Below, one piece after another: positions 21,837 to 32,586 of a stretch of 64,000 nucleotides of DNA; position 1 is the stretch's first letter, and each line of letters begins with the position of its first letter. The translations under genes were made by a program, and so were the position numbers. Source of the stretch: Acholoe squamosa (Eukaryota > Annelida > Polychaeta > Phyllodocida > Polynoidae); NCBI GenBank assembly GCA_949317995.1, contig OX439052.1:43148599-43212598 (forward strand). Reading direction: 5' to 3'. The notes beneath the pieces are model-generated. The model searched no databases, was not told the DNA's origin, and worked only from the letters and a program-made list of their open reading frames with translations.

Positions 21837-23338
21837 GGCAATTTAGCGTTAGCACGAGAGGCAAACAAATCCACTTCTGGTGTGCCAAAAATTTTGCAAA
21901 CCTTCTTGAAAATTTTTGGACTCAGTTCCCATTCCAGATCTGGTGAAAAGTGTCTTGACAGGTAGTCTGCCAACACATTTTCCTTTCCCGGTATGTGGTT
22001 GATGGTCAACCACATATCCCTCTCGGCACACCAGTCCCAGATTTGCTTTGCCAACTCGTTGCATTCAACCGATTTGATTCCACCCATTTTTCGGACATAA
22101 GCCAAAGCAGTAGTGTTATCAGTACGAATTTTGACATTGACCCCATGTTCTGGTACCAATGCTTGTAATCCTAATTGGATTGCCATCAACTCATGGATGT
22201 TACTATGAAGGTTCACTTCCTCCTCCTTCCAAATACCCTTGGTGGTTGTCTCACCCCTGTGAGCCCCCCACCCAGTGCCTGAAGCGTCGGTGATGATTTC
22301 AAAATCAGCACCCTCGTTTCTGATCTTTTTGGAAGCAGTCGGAAGGTTTTCTAACCACCAGTTGATGTCATCCATACCATGTGAACCCACAATCATTTCT
22401 GCATCAAAATTCCCTTTATTTTGTTCCAGCGCTAGGTTCTTTTCTCTCTCAAGACCCTTGATATGTGCCGGCCCATACTGCACTCCTGCAGAATAGGCCG
22501 TCATCAGACCAACAATACCAGCAATATCCCTTATTGTGTAAGGCTTGGGACCATTAGCCAAGTTCCACACCGCCATGTTGAACTTGTCTATCTTGTCCTG
22601 TGTGGGTCTCACGGTCATAGTCTGTGAGCTCAACAGGAACCCCAAAAACACAATTTCTTGTGTAGGCGTAAATACTGATTTATCAGGATGCACCACAAAC
22701 CCTAGAGAATCTAACTCTTGTCCAAGCCTGTCAGTAGTAACCCTACACTGTTCTGCTGTATCTCCCAAGATAAAGGAGTCATCAATGTATTGAAAACACT
22801 CATGACCTCCCTCTCTCAGGTTGGAGAAGACTGGATTTAGAATTTTTGTAAAAATTCTAGGGGCACAGGCCAAACCATTGGGCATGCCCTGGAACTCATA
22901 CAAGATTCCTTTCCAGTAGAATCTCAGGAACTTCCTATCCTCTTTTGACACCAAAACAGAATAGTAAGCATCCTTGAGGTCAATGGATGCCATAAAGCAT
23001 CCAGGCCTCATCATTTCAACAGCCGTGTTTAAACTTGTCATTTTAAAATGTGTGTACTCTACACTCTCATTCATTTTTGACAGATTCAAAATTAATCTGT
23101 ACTCGCCATTGGGCTTGGGCCTTACAAACACGTTAGAAATGAATTGACCTTGAGCTGGTTCCACAGGAACTATGACACCTTTTATGAGCAACTTGCCAAT
23201 CTCATTGTCAACATGCTCCTCTTTCTCTGATCCCAGATCATAAGGGAAAGGCACCATTTGTTGAGTTGGTTCCAACTCCTCAAAAGGTATCTTCACCCCT
23301 TTAACCATGTCCAGGACCCATGGGTCACTAGTTATCAT
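21518..23338 (-). CDS. DIRS reverse transcriptase-RNase H
   Basis: 606 residues from the first ATG, but the frame stays open upstream past the gag stop, with a typical N-terminal RT lead (ARYIDRWS) there, so the real protein is longer. RT motifs: SIDLKDAY at about 118-125 and the YIDD catalytic box at 184-187. RNase H follows: D351 in TDASG, E383, D407 in TDNTTA and D458 in ADYLSR. A C-terminal DIRS domain contains VDLFASR and PDWPGQPW. It copies element RNA into DNA. The tail overlaps the recombinase ORF by about 320 bp. Confidence 0.93.
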   Translation of the reverse strand: MITSDPWVLDMVKGVKIPFEELEPTQQMVPFPYDLGSEKEEHVDNEIGKLLIKGVIVPVEPAQGQFISNVFVRPKPNGEYRLILNLSKMNESVEYTHFKMTSLNTAVEMMRPGCFMASIDLKDAYYSVLVSKEDRKFLRFYWKGILYEFQGMPNGLACAPRIFTKILNPVFSNLREGGHECFQYIDDSFILGDTAEQCRVTTDRLGQELDSLGFVVHPDKSVFTPTQEIVFLGFLLSSQTMTVRPTQDKIDKFNMAVWNLANGPKPYTIRDIAGIVGLMTAYSAGVQYGPAHIKGLEREKNLALEQNKGNFDAEMIVGSHGMDDINWWLENLPTASKKIRNEGADFEIITDASGTGWGAHRGETTTKGIWKEEEVNLHSNIHELMAIQLGLQALVPEHGVNVKIRTDNTTALAYVRKMGGIKSVECNELAKQIWDWCAERDMWLTINHIPGKENVLADYLSRHFSPDLEWELSPKIFKKVCKIFGTPEVDLFASRANAKLPCFVSWGPQPGAWDKDALSISWRGKYMYIFPPFSLLGPVIQRIRLERVQAILVTPDWPGQPWYGGLQRTNWRRLRFRRDRGNLCHPGEPANKLRLQTTPLVVYRSF

Positions 23339-23433
23339 GGACCAGCGGTCTATATATCTAGCAATACTACCAGCGACAAAATTCTGAGCAGAATGATTGA
23401 ACTGTAGGGGACTTACCTGCCCTGCTAAGGACC

Positions 23434-24711
23434 CTACTTCTGAAAACCCAAGGTTTGCTTCGCCTTCGCTGCACTACCCGCTGCTGCTGGCGCTGGTGCC
23501 CTGGGCCTCGGTCCATTCATCCTTGGTGCCACATTGTGACCAAACTGGGGAATCACGAATGGGAACCTCATACCAGCTAACGGGTTGAACCCCCTGGGCT
23601 GATGCTGATGCCTCTGCTGGGGAAACCCCCGCCGGCGCTGCTGTTGCTGGCCTTGTTTGAAGCTACTCTTAGCTTTCCCTGGCGCTGCATGTTGCTGTGC
23701 TGGTTTCTCAAGTTTTTCGGCCATCTTGTGTGCTGAGTCCACAGTTTTGATTGCCTCCTCGAGATTACCTCCGAATAAGAACTTCGGGTCATCTCCACCA
23801 TCCTTGAGGAAATGCTCCCCGTATTTAGCAACTACCATGGGCTTGAGCGCCTCCGTTCTACGAGCAGTGATGGCCTTGATTGTACTGACAATCAACTTCA
23901 TACAGTCCCCAAAAGCCTCACTCAGTTCATCCAACTGACTGTCCTTATCACCTCGAGATATCCACAGGTCCATGATCGGCACAAATGCCAGCATGGCCTT
24001 TACCAGGTGCACTTGCAACTTCTTCAATGCTTCCTCACGTTTGAGAAACTCAGAGTTCTTGCTTTTATTAATTAGAACCTTAAGGACTGGTTCTAACTCC
24101 GGCACAACCAATTGGCCAGCCTTCTCCGGCTGTGGGTACTTGCTGTGCAACGTTTCCAGGTCAGACCTGGTCCTCTTTTCCTTGAACATTGAGTTCAGAA
24201 AATCTGCCACAAAGGGTCTGATATCCTTTCCTTTCTTCCCTTTCTCTTGTTCCTGCTCCACACACTCTTTCATGAGGTTGTAAAGTTTACCGGAAGGTTT
24301 AGGTTCGTCCTTAACCTCCTCAACTTCCTCATCTTCCTCCTCTTCCGAGGGGTCAGTGGGTGTTTGCTTCACAGCTTGCATCAGTAGACTCCCCAAGAAT
24401 TGGCCCATCATTGCCGATGTGTCCACATTCTGGAACAAGGATTGGAAGTCAAATCCTTGAGTACCAGAAGTCCCTGCAGTAGATTGGGTCGAAGTACCTG
24501 AAGTACCCTCCATAGGAGCCGTAGTCGTAGTACCTTCCGTACCAGCATGACCAGCCCCTGACGTGCCAATGGTCTCATTAGAGTCATGCATCTGAATGTC
24601 AGATCCATCCTCACTTATAGTATGTTTCCTCCTAGTATTTGGACCTTTCTTGCCCTTGTTTTCCTTCTGATCACTCATGGTGAATCTGTAAGAAACAGGA
24701 CCCAGAGTCAC
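23434..24711 (-). CDS. DIRS gag-like protein
   Basis: 425 residues, or fewer if the in-frame Met after SYRFT is used. The N-terminus is low-complexity (Thr, Gly, Ser), followed by an acidic block (EEEEDEEVEEVKDE), a predicted helical middle part with many Lys/Leu/Glu, and a Gln/Arg/Pro-rich C-terminus likely to bind RNA. No CCHC zinc knuckle is present, as usual for DIRS gag. The stop at 23434-23436 lies inside the open pol frame. Confidence 0.8.
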   Translation of the reverse strand: MTLGPVSYRFTMSDQKENKGKKGPNTRRKHTISEDGSDIQMHDSNETIGTSGAGHAGTEGTTTTAPMEGTSGTSTQSTAGTSGTQGFDFQSLFQNVDTSAMMGQFLGSLLMQAVKQTPTDPSEEEEDEEVEEVKDEPKPSGKLYNLMKECVEQEQEKGKKGKDIRPFVADFLNSMFKEKRTRSDLETLHSKYPQPEKAGQLVVPELEPVLKVLINKSKNSEFLKREEALKKLQVHLVKAMLAFVPIMDLWISRGDKDSQLDELSEAFGDCMKLIVSTIKAITARRTEALKPMVVAKYGEHFLKDGGDDPKFLFGGNLEEAIKTVDSAHKMAEKLEKPAQQHAAPGKAKSSFKQGQQQQRRRGFPQQRHQHQPRGFNPLAGMRFPFVIPQFGHNVAPRMNGPRPRAPAPAAAGSAAKAKQTLGFQK

Positions 24712-24910
24712 TAAAATTTAAACACTACAGTGTTAAAATAGGAAGAATCACAATTCAAGTTAATAGTTAGAAGAAACTAACCTCAACTGTAATCAACATC
24801 AAGTGAACAGGTCCAGTAATGCCGATCGCTAAACCAAAACTCCCGGTAATGCCGATCGCTAAACCAGCAAACAACTGCTTCAGTTTGTCAGTTTATGGTC
24901 AATCAGTCCC

Positions 24911-25323
24911 TGTACCAGGCGCTCACTTGTCTCCGTCTTAACAGAGAGTAACGCCGAAACCAGCGGCAAAGTTTTCCGCCGCTCGGTCAACGTACCGGAC
25001 GCGCGCTGGTCTCCGTCTTAACCGAGAGACACGCCGAACCCAGCGGCAAAGTTTTTCTCCGCTCGGTCAACGTACCGGGCGCGCGCTCGTCTCCGTCTTA
25101 ACCGAGAGACACGCCGAAACCAGCGGCAAAGTTTTTCGCCGCTCGGTCAACGTACCGGACGCGCGCGCGCTGGTCTCCGTCTTAACCGAGAGACACGCCG
25201 AACCCAGCGGCAAAATTTTTCGCCGCTCGGTCAACGTACCGGACGCGCGCTGGTCTCCGTCTTAACCGAGAGACACGCCGAACCCAGCGGCAAAGTTTTC
25301 CGCCGCTCGGTCAACGTACCGAT
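24911..25323. repeat. 80-bp tandem repeats in the DIRS 5' leader
   Basis: The marker CTCCGTCTTA recurs at 24931, 25011, 25091, 25175 and 25255, a period of 80 bp with one 84-bp copy (extra GCGC). Each unit also has CAGCGGCAAAGTTTTCCGCC and CGGTCAACGTACCGG. A GC-rich array just before gag is a plausible promoter or packaging region. Nearby, GTAATGCCGATCGCTAAACC is duplicated at about 24820-24866. Confidence 0.9.
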
Positions 25324-25743
25324 CGGGAAAACTCGCATTTATTGGCGAAAAACAGACAAAATGCTCGCCAAATGCCCGCAATGACCACCTGGGGGTGGGC
25401 AAAGCTGTGATTTGCCCTGAAAACGGGTAAAATTCCACTCTGTTGACACCGGGGGGTGTAAATTGAATGAAATGTTGACGACCGTGAAAAACAAGATGGC
25501 CGCCTCGGAGGAGGATCGGCCCGGTCGTTGAAAACTGCTCCAAACACAATTATACGAGCAGAAAGGGCAAACAAAGCATTGCCCAAACAATCTATACAAT
25601 AAAATTAGTCTGCGTGCTGCAAAGCAGCCCGCAGACCGTTCAAATTTTATACTTACAGATCGAAATAGCTGATGGCTCTGACAGACGAGACAGACGCTGT
25701 CTTGACCGAATCCAAAAAACTGACTGCGCATGCGCGAATCCTC

Positions 25744-25789
25744 CTCTCGTGGATTCTCGGAAACGCTGAAGGTTCCCGAGGGATAATAT
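25744..25789. repeat. DIRS terminal inverted repeat, 5' side
   Basis: 46 bp ending GGTTCCCGAGGGATAATAT, identical to the reverse complement of 20264-20309. Confidence 0.95.
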
Positions 25790-27228
25790 GTAAAAAGACC
25801 CATCAAATAGGAATACCATAGGCATTTTCTTGTGGGACGTGTAGTTTTTTTATAGAATAAGTTTTCAAATGACAATGTTTGCTCTGACCGGAGTGCCTCT
25901 GACCCTGACATCAGTTACTAAATTTGTTGTAATTCCTACAGTTCTTACCAAATAACATGATTTTTGGAGCAATTTGAAACTTAAGATATCAAGCTTCCTG
26001 GCTAATGTGGAAAAACAAAGTTTTTGAGTGAGTGAGTGAGTAATAGAGGTTTAACGCCATTTCGACAGCTAAGGTCATATTCATGGCGAGAACTATATTA
26101 CACAAATTCACAGAGGATATGTCGGTGCCCGCGCATATGTGCACCACACACATCCTGAGGGGATAGGAAAGAGGAGAAATAGACCCTTTTAAGTGGGCTA
26201 GGCCTAGGGAGGATAGGGTCGGGACTTGCGTGAGTGAGCACTGGGGTGTTATTTCTACCTTGATCAGGGGACGGGATGCAACTTTTTTTTTCGAGTGTCT
26301 ACGTACAAAATCACTACCCCTTCCCCCTGTTAAAAAACAAAGTTGCCCCCCCCCCGGCCATACACACACAACGGTGACAACCGCCACCACCAGTGGCTCC
26401 ATGCTCCACTGACACGGTGGTACCACCCTAAATCAGGTCACTTCCGGGTAGAATGGTAAAAGTCATGCACTAAATACAGTCAAATTTTCACTTCTAGGGC
26501 TATAAAATGGGTTCTAAACAGGTTCTCTGTGTATATATTGGCATTAAAATTATCCTGGAGGCTTGGAGAATATTTTTAAAAAAAGATTGGAAAAGAATGA
26601 AAATAATTTAGATCATTTACTGCGGACCAAAGGGACCTATGATAGATGTGTAGTGACTCAGGTGGCAGACCACAAAATCACATCGGTGGTTTCCATGGCG
26701 ATTTGCGAAAAATCTGATTGCACTTTGTTATGACAGACCTAGTGTATGATTTTTGCCATTTCAAAAGCTACAATCTGGTATATTTGGCTTAGTTCTGAGG
26801 AAATTTGAAGTTTTTGAAATATTTTGTCAAGTGTCAGCGATAGTGGATTTTTTCGGGTCGCAGCGCATATTTAGGGTGGTAATGTTCCGCGCAGATCACC
26901 AATCGGCGCATTTCTCAAATTGGGCAGCACAATTTACAAATTGCGCAAGATCGGTGCCGTGCAAAGCTCCAATCTTGCGCAGATCACCGATATTGGTGAA
27001 TCGGCGTGTAGGTCTTGGTCTTCAACTTATTTTTATATTCATCAGCAGAAAAACCTGCCACTAAACCACCAATGGCTGAATAACATAAAAAGTTATCTTC
27101 CAAAAATATTAGAAAGATCAATTCTATAAATTTGCTAGAAAATTTATTAGATTCTCGCCCATTTGTACCTGGCGCAAAGAAGAATTGGCGATCAGCGCAG
27201 ATTGGCGAAATGCGCCTAACAGTACCAG
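25790..27228. other. Non-coding repeats downstream of DIRS
   Basis: No gene. From about 26020 there is a GAGTGAGTGAGTGAG run followed by GGTTTAACGCCATTTCGACA, a dispersed-repeat look often seen in marine invertebrates, reaching to about 26420. The rest is unremarkable AT-rich DNA with a GCGCAGATCACCGAT palindromic patch near 26890-27230. Confidence 0.5.
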
Positions 27229-27655
27229 GTTGCAGTACACTAATTGACGGGAGGTGGCAGCAGGAGACACTTTGTAGCTCCGCACTGAAGGGTGTTGTAC
27301 AATGATTATTGGTCTAAAATCTGACAGTGGGTAGGCAAACCAGGTATCAAATTAATCCTTAGGGTGTATATTAATAGATTTGAGTGTTATTTAGGCTGAT
27401 ATTTGATGGTAAGTTGAGGGGGGTGCACTCTATTTAATTAGAGAATGTATTGAAATCATTCACTGCAAAACCCCCAAATCTGGGTATGTCCACACTCTAA
27501 GGCCTATAGCAAAAAAGTTAATCACATTGTACCACATGCCATGGCCCTAAATTATTGGGAAAAATGTATATCTACAAGAAAATAATAGTGGCTAAGCCCA
27601 GATACTTGCACAAGTATTTTATTTTCGCCCAAAAGCTATATAGGCCAACAGTGGA
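27229..27655 (+). repeat. Long direct repeat, copy 1
   Basis: Starts GGTTGCAGTACACTAATTGA. Nearly identical to 28589-28975 for about 370 bp. Near its end it has about 55 extra bases (GCCCAGATACTTGC...) that copy 2 lacks, so copy 2 has a deletion or copy 1 an insertion. Confidence 0.85.
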
Positions 27656-28588
27656 AAAATAATTAGTGTTCTGCAGCCTCTACGGGCTATATAGGGCCTT
27701 CTACCAAGTTTGTCAAATCTCGCTAAAATGTGTTTATTTTGCTTAGGGCAAGTCAGTTTGACAATGTTATGGTGAGAAAGGGCAAGGGAATCAATAAAAT
27801 TAGTGAGAAATCACTGAAAATCGTAGTAGCGGAGTTTGGGCCTTGGAGAGGTTTATGAGAAATATTCTGGTGTCAATCCGCAAGCCTGATACTTCTCTCT
27901 TGGGGGTGCCAGGTAACCAAAATCATGGTTTTCAGGGTCAGAATGACCTGAATTTTACATTCTCAGCTGTTTCCATCTATTTCTATCGTCCTCAGTGCTC
28001 TATGGGAGGCCTTTTCATGCATCGGGGGAAAACATCATTTTTCTCTCCCCGAGCTATGCAGCCAATGAATGTTTACTGACACTTAATAAAATGTCCTTGT
28101 ATTCACCATATCTGGTAAATTTTGTTGTCCTTATATGGGGGAGCTTGAATAATGTGTAAATGGGGCCATCTAAGCCATTACACATGGAGTTAAGATGCAT
28201 TTTGTTGAATTTATTCCTTTATATCATTATATTTCCGAGGGTTTTTCATACATTTTAGCCAGATATTTCTGTGAATTATAGCACCTAGAGAGAGAATAAC
28301 ACTCAGCACGTCACATGGTGCCCCTTGGCTATCAGCATGTCAAATTTCTTGGCCCTGTGACCATATTTTCTATGTGAAAGCACCATATGTCCATGTCAAT
28401 GCTAGAAATCGATAAAATCTACAGAGAGCGCACAGACTGATACCCGCTCTGGGAAGTGATTCTCAGAGAGATTTAAGGGGCCTGAGGGGCATAAAAGTAA
28501 AAGATTCTGGATAAGACATTACTGGGCCAGTGAATAAAAGCTTTCCAAGCTATTTCATTGACCACCAAGATTCCAACCCAGGCCTTTA

Positions 28589-28975
28589 GGTTGCAGTACA
28601 CTAATTGACGGGAGGTGGCAGCAGGAGACACTTTGTAGCTCTGCACTGAAGGGTGTTGTACAATGATTATTGGTCTAAAATCTGACAGTGGGTAGGCAAA
28701 CCAGGTATCAAATTAATCCTTAGGGTGTATATTAATAGATTTTAGTGTTATTTAGGCTGATATTTGATGGTAAGTTGAGGGGGGTGCACTCTATTTAATT
28801 AGAGAATGTATTGAAATCATTCACTGCAAAACCCCCAAATCTGGGATGTCCGCACTCTAAGGCCTATAGCAAAAAAGTTAATCACATTGTACCACATGCC
28901 ATGGCCCTAAATTATTGGGAAAAATGTATATCTACAAGAAAATAATAGTGGCTAAATAATTAGTGTTCTGCAGCC
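28589..28975 (+). repeat. Long direct repeat, copy 2
   Basis: Same as 27229-27655 with few mismatches and one internal gap. The 930 bp between copies is unrelated and without genes. This looks like two members of one dispersed family. Confidence 0.85.
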
Positions 28976-29012
28976 TACCACCACACTGCATGTGACGGTA
29001 ACTGGACACCTC

Positions 29013-29324
29013 GGAAGCAGGGACACCTCGGAAGCAGACACCTCGGATGCATAGACACCTCGGAAGCAGACATCTCGGAAGCAAATAACATTTCTAGATG
29101 ATTGTTTTAATAATTCTAAAACATATTTTTGGCTAATTTTGCCATTCTATGATACTACGGCGTAGGGACAGTATCATTAGGGTTGTTGTCCTTTCAAATT
29201 CTATAAGAAGAGATGGATATTATCATGGTTTTATCTGCTTCCGAGGTGTCCCTGCTTCCGAGGTGTCCTAATGCCTGCTTCCGAGGTGTCTGCTTCCGAG
29301 GTGTCCCTGCTTCCGAGGTGTCCA
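29013..29324. mobile_element. Foldback element with ACACCTCGGAAGCAG word arms
   Basis: The left arm has about five copies of ACACCTCGGAAGCAG; the right arm has the inverted word CTGCTTCCGAGGTGT about five times. Ends ACTGGACACC and GGTGTCCAGT are inverted. CATGTGAC flanks both sides and may be an 8-bp target duplication. The central core has GGCGTAGGGACAGTATC and TTCTATAAGAAGAGA. Confidence 0.85.
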
Positions 29325-29459
29325 GTATTCCATGTGACCACGGCCCTCTGGGCAACCATGCGCAACCGCCCCACCCATCCGGTTGCGGTTTCCTTCCCCC
29401 AGCCCAGGCTATTTTAACAACAGTGAAACAATTTTTACGCGACGATGATTTTGGAACCT

Positions 29460-30600
29460 TGTGAAACTTTATCACACGCTTTTTTCATTGTTGTTTTCTA
29501 GACTACACGGTTGAATGAGCCGTGAGGGTATCTGAGACGGGTGCGTTCTCTGTCACGACTGTAAAATAAAATTCTGAGACGACCCCGCCTGAGCTAACCG
29601 TCGGTTTCAGTCTTGGTGACGCGAACGATCCTCTTCCAAATAACAAACACCAAAACCCCGACCAAAACTCTTGAAACATGAATAAACGCTCCAAAAACAA
29701 TCACTAGCAAACCTACAACATGGAGGACGATAGAATGGTGTACCTTTTGACGGCGTGGAATCAAAATGATAGTTAATTTGCGGCAGTCTTGTGGCCTCTC
29801 TACATCATGTCTGTTCGTGTTCGGTGACCTACTTCGGCTTAGGCGTTCTCCCAGCGTCTGTTGCTGACTTACGACACAAGGCGGCGCCACCAGTGTCTCT
29901 GACCGCAGCGTCGTTTAGGAGGTTAAAGGAGAACTAGCGAACGCACTCAGGCTGGCAGGAACGCACTCAGAGCGCACTCAACGTCCTACATGGCTTACAG
30001 CGTAGTTCAATTCAATATTCAATTCAAATTTCTTTATTTAGACTGCAGCAGGGGGACACACACTGGTCCGAGTTGTCCCACTACAGTAGCTCTTGTTAAT
30101 CAACATGTAATCATGAAATAATAGTTCAGTAATACTAACTAAAAACTGAATAGAGTGTGCGTACAACTTGCAGATACCACAAGTGGATCCACGAGTGGAA
30201 TCTGCTTGTTGTATGCACATGACATCGGTTTTTAATTTATTATATATGCAATACAACACCTCAATATTGAAGAAACACCATTTTATTCACCTTTTCTTAA
30301 CCCGTCTTCCTCGATCGCCGCCATGTTTTGCCGTAAGTCGTCCGTGCGTCCCGCAGTGTCGTAATGGCGCTTGAATAAAATATAAGTTTTTCGTTGAAAT
30401 TGAATTAAATTCTTGTCTTAATCCTTTTTATATTAGTAAATCAAACATAATTAAAGCATTTAAACGGCCTAAAAAATTCATTTTCAATGATAAACTTCTA
30501 TTTTGTTCAAGCTCCATTACGACACTGCAGGAAGCGCGGACGACTTATGGCATTCATACACCTGCCTGCTCGGCGCTCATTGGCTGAGATCTCCATGTAT
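29460..30600. other. CpG-rich patch without a supported gene
   Basis: 29500-29960 is CpG-richer than its surroundings, and a minus-strand frame of about 98 codons holds a hydrophobic stretch, but no family is recognised and no start is clear. It could be a decayed first exon or repeat. 30010-30560 is non-coding. Confidence 0.3.
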
Positions 30601-30609
30601 TCATGACGC

Positions 30610-30905
30610 GAGTCGGAGAGTTTAAGCAGGGACAGAAAGGTTTAAGCTGAGACGGTTTAAGCAGAGACAGAGTCCTATCTTTACCCATTTCATGATTCTA
30701 CGGCGTAGGGACAGTATCACTAGGGTTAGGGCTAACGTTCAAATTCTATAAGAAGAGAGGGATGTTATCATGGTTTTAATCGTTTTCAATGATTTATTTG
30801 TTTACAATGATGTCTCAGACAGAGATAGGGGACCTTCAACGTGTCCCTGCTTCAACCATGTCTCAGCTTAAACCGTCCCTGCTTAAACTCTCCGACTCGC
30901 GTCAT
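30610..30905. mobile_element. Foldback element with GTTTAAGCAGAGACAG word arms
   Basis: The outer 29 bp are perfect inverted repeats (GACGCGAGTCGGAGAGTTTA...). Arms repeat GTTTAAGCAGGGACAG-type words, inverted on the right as CTGTCCCTGCTTAAAC. The core repeats GGCGTAGGGACAGTATC, TTCTATAAGAAGAGA and TTATCATGGTTTTA of the 29-kb element although the words differ. Confidence 0.85.
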
Positions 30906-30924
30906 GGACCACTCGAGATTTTCC

Positions 30925-31030
30925 ACGTCTAATTTTCCACGTACGCCACTGCTTTTCCATGTACGCCACTGCTTTTCCACGTACGCCACTGCTTTTCCAC
31001 GTACGCCACTGCTTTTCCATGTACGCCTCT
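30925..31030. repeat. 20-bp tandem repeat CTTTTCCACGTACGCCACTG
   Basis: Four to five copies of CTTTTCCACGTACGCCACTG with C/T change in CACGT. Open frames here are repeat artefacts. Confidence 0.9.
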
Positions 31031-31124
31031 GTAGTTGCGTACAGAGGCTGTATTTCTACGAGGGGTGCATATTTTTTTACTATAGAAATGTACGCGAGTG
31101 TTGTATTGCATATATAATAAATAA

Positions 31125-31280
31125 GCAAATGTCAACGATCAGTGAATAATTTAGTACCGTATTCCCCTTGGTGCTTCTGCCTGTATTCAACGAGGCCTTA
31201 TATATTCCCCTCGGTGCAGAATGCAGGCAGAAGCACCGAGGGGAATACGATCCTAAATTATTCACTGTGAGTTGACATTT
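31125..31280. repeat. Long-arm hairpin with GTATTCCCC stems
   Basis: Arms of about 60 bp: AAATGTCAAC...AGTGAATAATTTAG...GTATTCCCC and its inverted partner GGGGAATAC...CTAAATTATTCACT...GACATTTG. The loop is about 25 bp. It is non-coding and probably a short palindromic MITE. Confidence 0.8.
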
Positions 31281-32000
31281 GCATTTATGCCATGGCCCTA
31301 CAGATGAATTTGCTTTAAAATCAAGAAACACAACCACATTTACTGTTTTTCAACGTGTCGAGTCGTCCCAGTTTGTTTTCATCCGCCATGACACCTTGCT
31401 CGACGAAGTAGGTCACGTGATACGGAGCTAGCCGCTACTTTTAGTTTCGATATAAATGTTCCTTGCGCAGGGCAATATCTTCCTTTTTAACATGGCGCTA
31501 ATACTTAGATATACCTTAAACCATTCATAACATATTATTTAACTAGTTCAATCATTTTTTTTGCGTAAAACTTCTAATAACCATACCTAAATACGAAACT
31601 AGTTAGCTCTGTATAAATTTCAAAATGGCGCCGCTGAATATGCAAGGATCATATTCCACCCCCCCCATTGAATACGGCGTAAGTAGTACTAATCTATAGT
31701 GTCGTCGATATTAGCCATGGCAAAAAATAATACACTTAATGTGCAGAATAATCTTTTTTCAATATAGTCCAAAAATAGATTATAATGTAGACAGAGAGCA
31801 ATAAACTTACTACTGTCGTTATATAGTATGTTACATTCAATTTTGTTAGTCATAGCTTTTTAGAATTAGTAAATGCATGTTGGAAGGACCCTGGCAGGGG
31901 CCCAAAAGGGGGGGGAGGAGAGCGCAGGCAACCAGGCACAGGACCACATCACAGACCAGTCACGACATGTACTTTCTTATTTCTCTTTTAAACACCAGAG
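31281..32000. other. Non-coding stretch, no gene seen
   Basis: Contains a CACGTGA and short GC-rich tracts at about 31370-31490 and a C8 run at 31660. Nothing reads as an exon. Confidence 0.4.
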
Positions 32001-32586
32001 GGGAGTCAATCCTCCTTAACTGAACTGGTAAGTTATTCCACATATATGGGCTTCCGTACATGTAAAAGATTGTCTAGCTTTTGTTAGATTTGGCCATACA
32101 ACCTTGACCAAAATAGCATCATGGCTCCTAGTATTGCTTTCTCTGGTATCAGTATTTATGGGATCATGTGCATACTTAAAGGCATCATTATACAAAACAA
32201 GTTGTCGTCTCTTATAGAGTGTATCTATGCTACTAATCCCTCTCACCTCCTCGATATCCATATTTCTATGTTGTGGGTAGCATATCTTAAGCAATCGATT
32301 TAGAGTACTTTCCAGACAATCAAGGCCTGTTTTACTAGTACAACCATAAATTTGGCTAGCATACTCTATTGTTGGAAGTATCATAGTAGTCAGGATATCT
32401 TTAGTAGCATCAACAGTAAGATTTTTCCTAATTTTGGCCAGTAAATATCTTCTATAAGACATACTATTGTATACCACATTACAGTGAGTTTTGAAGTGTA
32501 TCTAGTTTAATACCCAGGTATCTATAGTTCTATGTTTGCAGCCATTTCTTCTGATCTATATAAAGTTCAACCGGTCCATGCTTGTG

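Larger units (their letters stand above)
20264..25789 (-). mobile_element. Apparently intact DIRS-type tyrosine-recombinase retrotransposon
   Basis: A 5.5-kb element bounded by 46-bp inverted repeats (20264-20309 and 25744-25789) that match base for base. Sense order on the minus strand is a 5' leader with tandem repeats, gag-like ORF, reverse transcriptase-RNase H ORF, then a tyrosine recombinase ORF overlapping the previous one. There is no integrase or protease and no LTR. This is the DIRS order, and DIRS elements use a recombinase rather than a DDE integrase. No internal complementary region was recognised in 20310-20570, so DIRS1-like versus PAT-like is left open. All three ORFs are unbroken, so insertion was probably recent. 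Confidence 0.92.

Noticed and set aside
23434..24711. gag-like ORF as a host nuclear protein
   Set aside because: It lies inside the terminal repeats, directly before RT in the same orientation, and has gag-like composition.
29594..29890. 98-codon minus frame with a hydrophobic stretch
   Set aside because: No ATG in the right place, no homologue recognised; composition explained by a CpG-rich patch.
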